From Lineus longissimus (taxonomy: Eukaryota > Nemertea > Pilidiophora > Heteronemertea > Lineidae): DNA of 64,000 nucleotides. Positions 58,981 to 64,000 of this stretch are shown here, one piece after another (the stretch's first letter is position 1; each line of letters starts with the position of its first letter). Where the stretch lies: the NCBI RefSeq assembly GCF_910592395.1, contig NC_088311.1:15814501-15878500 (forward strand). Reading direction: 5' to 3'. The notes below the pieces were generated by a model. The model did not search any database, was not told where the DNA came from, and saw only the letters and a program-made list of their open reading frames with translations. The position numbers were made by a program, and so were the translations under genes.

Positions 58981-60869
58981 TACATCATTAATTTAGATAT
59001 ATGCGAAGACCTACCAAACGAGCATCACTGTACGCAAGCATGGCATGAGTGGTGGTACCAGAGTGCAGTTATCATTGTTTGAAATTAACATTGCTTCTGT
59101 GGTGACCGTGATCAGTTTTCGGTTCATTTTGGGAGGGGGTCAATTCATTTGCCACATTTGCTAAATGTGGCGTAACAAGCATGTTTATCATCTTACCCGG
59201 ATAAAAACTAATGCATCATTATTAGCGGCTATATTTTGGCTGTGACAGTCACAACTATCGAAATGCGGCCGATCATGTGCCGGCTATATTGAAAATGTAC
59301 AGTGGCAACCATTTTAGGGGAGTATGTTCATTCGCCATTTCGTTTGGCTAAGTCATTAATGAATTAAGGAAACCAAAATGTTTTGGATTGGATTTCTCCA
59401 AGATAGATACTTGTCCTCGCTCTCTAAAAAAACGTACCATAATTTTCATGGGTCCTCCCGAGAAGCCATTTTCATGGCATGCCGCGGATAACGTCTTCAT
59501 TTTGGCAGCACGATGTCATAAATCTGGCGAGTGACACAATGTTGGCATAGATTCGAGCTACTTTTACTTTTAATGGTGCACCGCAAAGTGGCAGCAATAT
59601 AAGACCGTCTCTCCGTACTCTTAAGACTATCCATGAGTGGTGTGCTTTTGCAGTGTTATGTGGACTTATCACATCGTAGTAAATATTCAGTTCAATTCTT
59701 ATTTCGGGAGTTGATATCAATAGTCATGTGGACTTCTCCTTCTTTCAAAGTGACTTTAATTTAAGTCCACTGCACAGAAAGTCACTAGAGTCACTTTGAA
59801 AGTGTTATATAATCGGGCTGTGTGCTGGATTGAACTCGGGTGTGTGGAAGTTTTTGTATGTTGGAACACTTTGACAGTCACCGTTGACCATGCAGGTCAT
59901 ACCTTAAGCCTCAGGAGGCTCCTGAATCACTGTATGTTATACCGGTGATGCCGTTGGTAACTGCAAGTCTGCTGTTTGTCGACCTCCTAGTGTTGGTGCT
60001 GCTGGTTTCCTGGCGTTGGTGCCGTTATGGGGCATGTATGATTGCCCTTTGCCTGGTGTTGGAGCCATCCAGACCTGTGGGTCTTCTCGGGTTCGTGCAC
60101 GACCCAGACCGTATGCATGTGATTTGGCCGAACATGTTCTACAATCATCGTCGTGATTGCCAGTTTTCAACGTCGTTGTGTTCCTATTCCACATACACAC
60201 ATTTGTGACTGTTTCGACGCAGGAAGAGGATTCGATGAACATGTGCTATGATTTGTGGACTCTGCATGGTAATGTTTACCATGGTTTGTTGACTGATTCC
60301 TATCAGAACTAATACTCAGAACTATATTCGAAGGAAGTGCTAACGTCATGAATCTTTGCTTGCGTATATCTATATTTATGTAAATAATTTCTGTAAATAA
60401 TTACTTCTTTATTTTTACTGAGCAATTCTTTCAGTTCTTGATCAGGAGATACAATTGCCTCAGTTTCACTTTGTCACATCGTTTGCCCCTGCATTAATAC
60501 GATTTTTTGTGTTTTATTTTTACAGTGAAAGACTACTAAAATGGCAGCCACGTGGTTTTCTTAGTTTTCACCAAATCATGCCACAGACATTGAGGAATCT
60601 GAAGAACTTAAATCCAGCACCAGTACTAAAAGGTACACTCCTGGTGCATTTTCCATTAAAATTAAGTTTTGTTGATTTTCTCCCTAAAACTCATCAAAAG
60701 TAGAATTAAAGACCAGTAAAACAACATTTTTGGTGCTATTTCCCCATTTAGAGTAATTAATTACAAGCATGGTCCACTTGCCTGCAGGGCCCCCTATTGA
60801 CAGGTTTTATTGTGCAGGTTCCTCATTGAAAGCAAGTTATTGACTCATTAAGATGTTAGAGTTCAGAAT
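58981..60869. other. Non-coding stretch, nothing recognised
   Basis: About 1.9 kb with open frames on both strands around 59937-60242, Pro/Thr-rich on the minus strand, without family resemblance. An inverted pair AAAGTGACTTTAATTTAAG / AGTCACTTTGAAAG lies at about 59746-59800. Confidence 0.3.
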
Positions 60870-61170
60870 GCGTAAACCAAGGATGGTCACCTGGCAGCCA
60901 TACTGGATATCGGTATGGGTTCAAAATCACGGAATCAATAGGGCACCACTCTGACACCACCAAATGTTGCCGAAGAAAATTAAAACACATCTGTCGGAGC
61001 AAGTACATTTGGGATGCACAAACTATTCGATAAGGAAACAGGCCCAAAATCTGTACGACACCTCTCCTATCCCACTCTATCATGCCACACAACATATTTA
61101 AACCCATTGGGAAACTCGCTCTGCTGTTACAGTTGCAGAATGTGAAATCCAAAATGGCTGCTTGGTCATC
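60870..61170. repeat. Dispersed-repeat fragment
   Basis: Shares GCCATACTGGATATCG, CAATAGGGCACC and GTGAAATCCAAAATGGC with 33690-33990 and, more loosely, 62750-63050. Confidence 0.55.
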
Positions 61171-61507
61171 TATATAATTAAGCGGATCACACTTTCGGTA
61201 ATAAGCAAGAACTTACAAAATACGGGTGTTTTGATCATGCTGACTTTTCACTATTTACGTTGCATTCAAGGATGGAATTCGCCCACGTTTGAACTGCAGA
61301 AATGCCTGTGAAATAAGGTAAATTTTCTTTGAAGAGTCATTGGCATTATTAAGGGAAGTATTAACCAGCGGTCAGCTGCCCAGTAACCTCCTATTCTACA
61401 TGAGTAGTTTCCAACAACAGATTGCACAAAAAGAGGAAAATGTTCAAAAGCTGACTGAATAATCATGCTTTTCCGATGTTGACTCCGATTTGACCCGAGT
61501 ATAGCTC

Positions 61508-61855
61508 TCTATGCGTCAACCCTTTCCACGTCGAACTATGCACTAGTAAGGCACTTCCTGGAGCCATGGATCTACCTTGTGAGGTCTTGGTGCTGATATC
61601 GATTTTTTCTAAAGTCATGCTGATGGCGCTTGATTACCCCACAACTGCGACGATATATGGAAATGACGTTGCATCTTAATAGCAGGGTGACATGAACTCG
61701 GATCTAGGCATGCACTTACATGGTAGGAAAGGTATTTCACGCAAAGACTTGTGCGTACTAGAAATAAAAATATAGAGTGTTTTTCTACCATCGAAGAGCT
61801 GAAACAAAATTGGAAAAGTATCAAACACGTTTAAAAAATAGTATACTGATGAATG
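61508..61855. repeat. Dispersed repeat, copy 2 (pair with 32385-32725)
   Basis: Same orientation and block order as the copy at 32385-32725, ending with GAGCTGAA-CAAAATTGGAAAA and AATAGT-TACT. Confidence 0.7.
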
Positions 61856-64000
61856 CCCCTTTCTTTAAAGACAAAGAATCATGTCCAAAATGACATGACA
61901 TGCGCATGCAGCCTGCTGTAAGGTTAACGAACTAATATGATATAGGTAGATTTAGCCTCGGCCCCTCCGTGCTAAAGGAGACCAACACCAATACAACCAG
62001 TGGTTACTACAACTTTGAAACGGGCAACTTCAGAATACCGGTAACTGCACACTCCCACCTTGTACACAAGTTCAAATCCTCTCCAAATGTCTCATATGAA
62101 TATACCGGAAACCGCCAAGATTTTCGTTGCAGTTTTACAGATTTATACAGGGGATTTGTCACAGACTCCAAGACAATTGCCAACACAGTCACCAAACGAC
62201 ATGACCCTTAAAATCAGTGATATGGTCAGAAACATATTGTCATCACATGTAGGCCTAGGCCTACCATGTAAATTATAATGAAACCTCTTTATCATTTTTA
62301 AAGTAGGATTTAAAATATCAACTAAATAACTGCATATCCAACTGTCATGTCTTCCAGATGAAATGCGCGACGGCTCAGTTTCATACTGAATTCAGACAAT
62401 GTTATGGAGATCACTTTCGCACTGGTTTCACAGATTTCAGGCAGAAGATGTTTTAATTAAAAGTATCCAATCAAATTAGTAAATAATGATCAGAATATAT
62501 TGTTCCTTTGAAGATGCATTAACTTGTGAATAACACCGGCCAAATTATAATCACTGAACTGCTTCTCTCTGTTGTTACTTCCTTCCACCAAATCTCGGTT
62601 GAACCTTAATATCCAGCACATCCGCCCACATGTATGAAAAGCAGCTGCACCGAACACTAAGATACGAGCAGCGCAACATAATGTTACACTCTATGGCCAT
62701 CCAAACTCTATTTTGCTCAAAACTCTGTGTGGAGCACAGGTAATTGCAAGTACATTCCATATATCGGATCAGGCCAAAAATGCATCGGACACCTCTCCCA
62801 TACAGTCCCACCCCACTCCATCAAGTAACAGAAAATTGAACCTGATTGGGTGACTGGTTCTGCAGCTACAGTCAAGAAGGTGAAATCCAAGACGCTGTCT
62901 GGTACCATTATTTTATCTCTGATCGAGCCCAAACTGATTACGTCACCTATCCAACCCTTGCACCATTTCGCAGGAAATTCAAGCCGATCTGGCTCTCGTT
63001 TGGCAGTTACAATCAAGACTGTGAAATCCAAGATAGCCACCAGGTAACCATACCAAATATCAAATCGGGCAGAAAAGCACTTGGCATCAACAACTAACAA
63101 AGCACGGAAAACCCAATCCAACAGTGGGCCTAATATAAAACTAGTATTGGGCAATTCGCCTAACAGCAAATTGCAGACCATATCCCTGGTGAAAGTATTT
63201 TGTCATGTTGAGAAATTAGGTTTGCACCAGGATATAACCAGATAAATCAGAGGCAAATAACCCTGAATAACCAGCTGAATTAGGTTGTGACAGTAGGTGC
63301 ATCATAAATACTAGAATTAGCGATGGTTCTGGGACTGCAACAACTCAGCATATGGATGGTCAGAATCCAGCAGACAACAAGCAAATGTAATCTGAATCTC
63401 AACATCTTTCGTATCTTTTGATGAGTTTTCTGGTCGAGTGAGGGAAACCAGTTGGCCATCTCATATGGCTGGTGGGGATGAAAGCTCCCAATGTTGGGAC
63501 GACCAATAATACATTGCGTCTCCACAGTATTTATATTATAATACCTCCCTCCATGCACACATGGTTCTGCTGCCAATTTTTTCTTCAAATGATCTAGGTG
63601 TCAATCATGCACTTGTGGGTACTGGCACCACGTATGTAACTTCTGATCTGATCTTAAGTGGCAGGTTTTTGGTGCTTTGTCCTGGTGCTCATTTTTAAGA
63701 TGACAAAACACTATCACCAGGGATATGGTCTGCAATTGCTGTTAGGAAAGTCACAACCTGGGGACAAAAAATAAATGTGATTTAGACTTCGCATTCCTTT
63801 GAAGTGTAGGTTGCAACATCCCAGGCCATTGATGCATGCATGGTCACAACATAGGGGCAACCGGGAATCATGGCAAGGATTTTTACAACCATTCTTTTGA
63901 GGTGTAGATTGTGATGTGAGGGAAGTGTCTTGATCTCTACATAAAATTCCTTCGACATGGTGCAACAAACCAGTCCAGTAGATATATACATGGTCATAGC
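61856..64000. other. Right end of window, repeat fragment only
   Basis: 62740-63060 contains a fragment of the family seen at 33690 and 60870 (GGATCAGGCCAAAAATGCAT, GTGAAATCCAAGA twice). No gene of known family was recognised. Open frames up to 154 codons (62717-63181, minus) are antisense to repeats. Confidence 0.35.

Noticed and set aside
62060-62100. Possible tRNA-like GTTCAAATCC
   Set aside because: No matching cloverleaf arms or upstream A box could be found around it.
63280-63588. 102-codon minus-strand frame as a possible kinase exon of SCYL2
   Set aside because: No kinase motif, no fitting splice sites and no resemblance to the kinase-like domain.

Overview
The window looks like intron-rich, AT-leaning nuclear DNA from an invertebrate animal. 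It has one split host gene with GT-AG introns, several transposon superfamilies that live in animals, and abundant short dispersed repeats. The repeat style (THAP transposons, DIRS, BEL/Pao, Penelope, fold-back elements, purinoceptor-like domains) suggests a marine invertebrate with a fairly large genome. I cannot name the phylum from sequence alone.

Host gene: seven minus-strand exons between 53909 and 20460, plus a phase-compatible eighth at 5101-4971, read as the end of the kinase-like domain, the HEAT-repeat region and the following helical region of SCYL2 (SCY1-like pseudokinase 2, a clathrin-coated-vesicle protein). The kinase exons must lie to the right of the window and the C-terminal exons to the left. 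Almost everything else lies in the introns, two of which exceed 15 kb. One short conserved exon was not found.

Mobile layer, left to right: a decayed DIRS-type tyrosine-recombinase retrotransposon (820-2500); an LTR-type gag relic followed by a Penelope-like endonuclease relic, itself interrupted (6700-8960); a broken minus-strand frame (10443-11054); a 1.39 kb Kolobok-type element with TTAA duplications (12237-13625); a 4.73 kb Kolobok-type element with TTAA duplications (15534-20259); a BEL/Pao pol relic (21040-25989) carrying a 1.35 kb fold-back element; a 2.6 kb fold-back element with Mutator-like transposase fragments (28089-30675), itself carrying a 760 bp inverted-repeat element; two near-identical 1.2-1.3 kb repeats ending in (ACG)n (43160-44455 and 57327-58497), the second nested in a pogo-like element (57018-58980); and two non-LTR retrotransposon scraps (49465-49872 and 52300-52620).

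The most notable system is the Kolobok pair. Each element has two genes reading inward from opposite ends: a THAP-domain protein from the right and, from the left, an acidic protein with a PYxFEP motif followed by a cysteine cluster. In the large copy this left protein clearly matches the zinc-binding cytoplasmic 'ballast' domain of vertebrate P2X7 receptors, so a P2X7-type domain is here carried as a second transposon gene. The small copy keeps the first parts of both genes and lacks the catalytic core.
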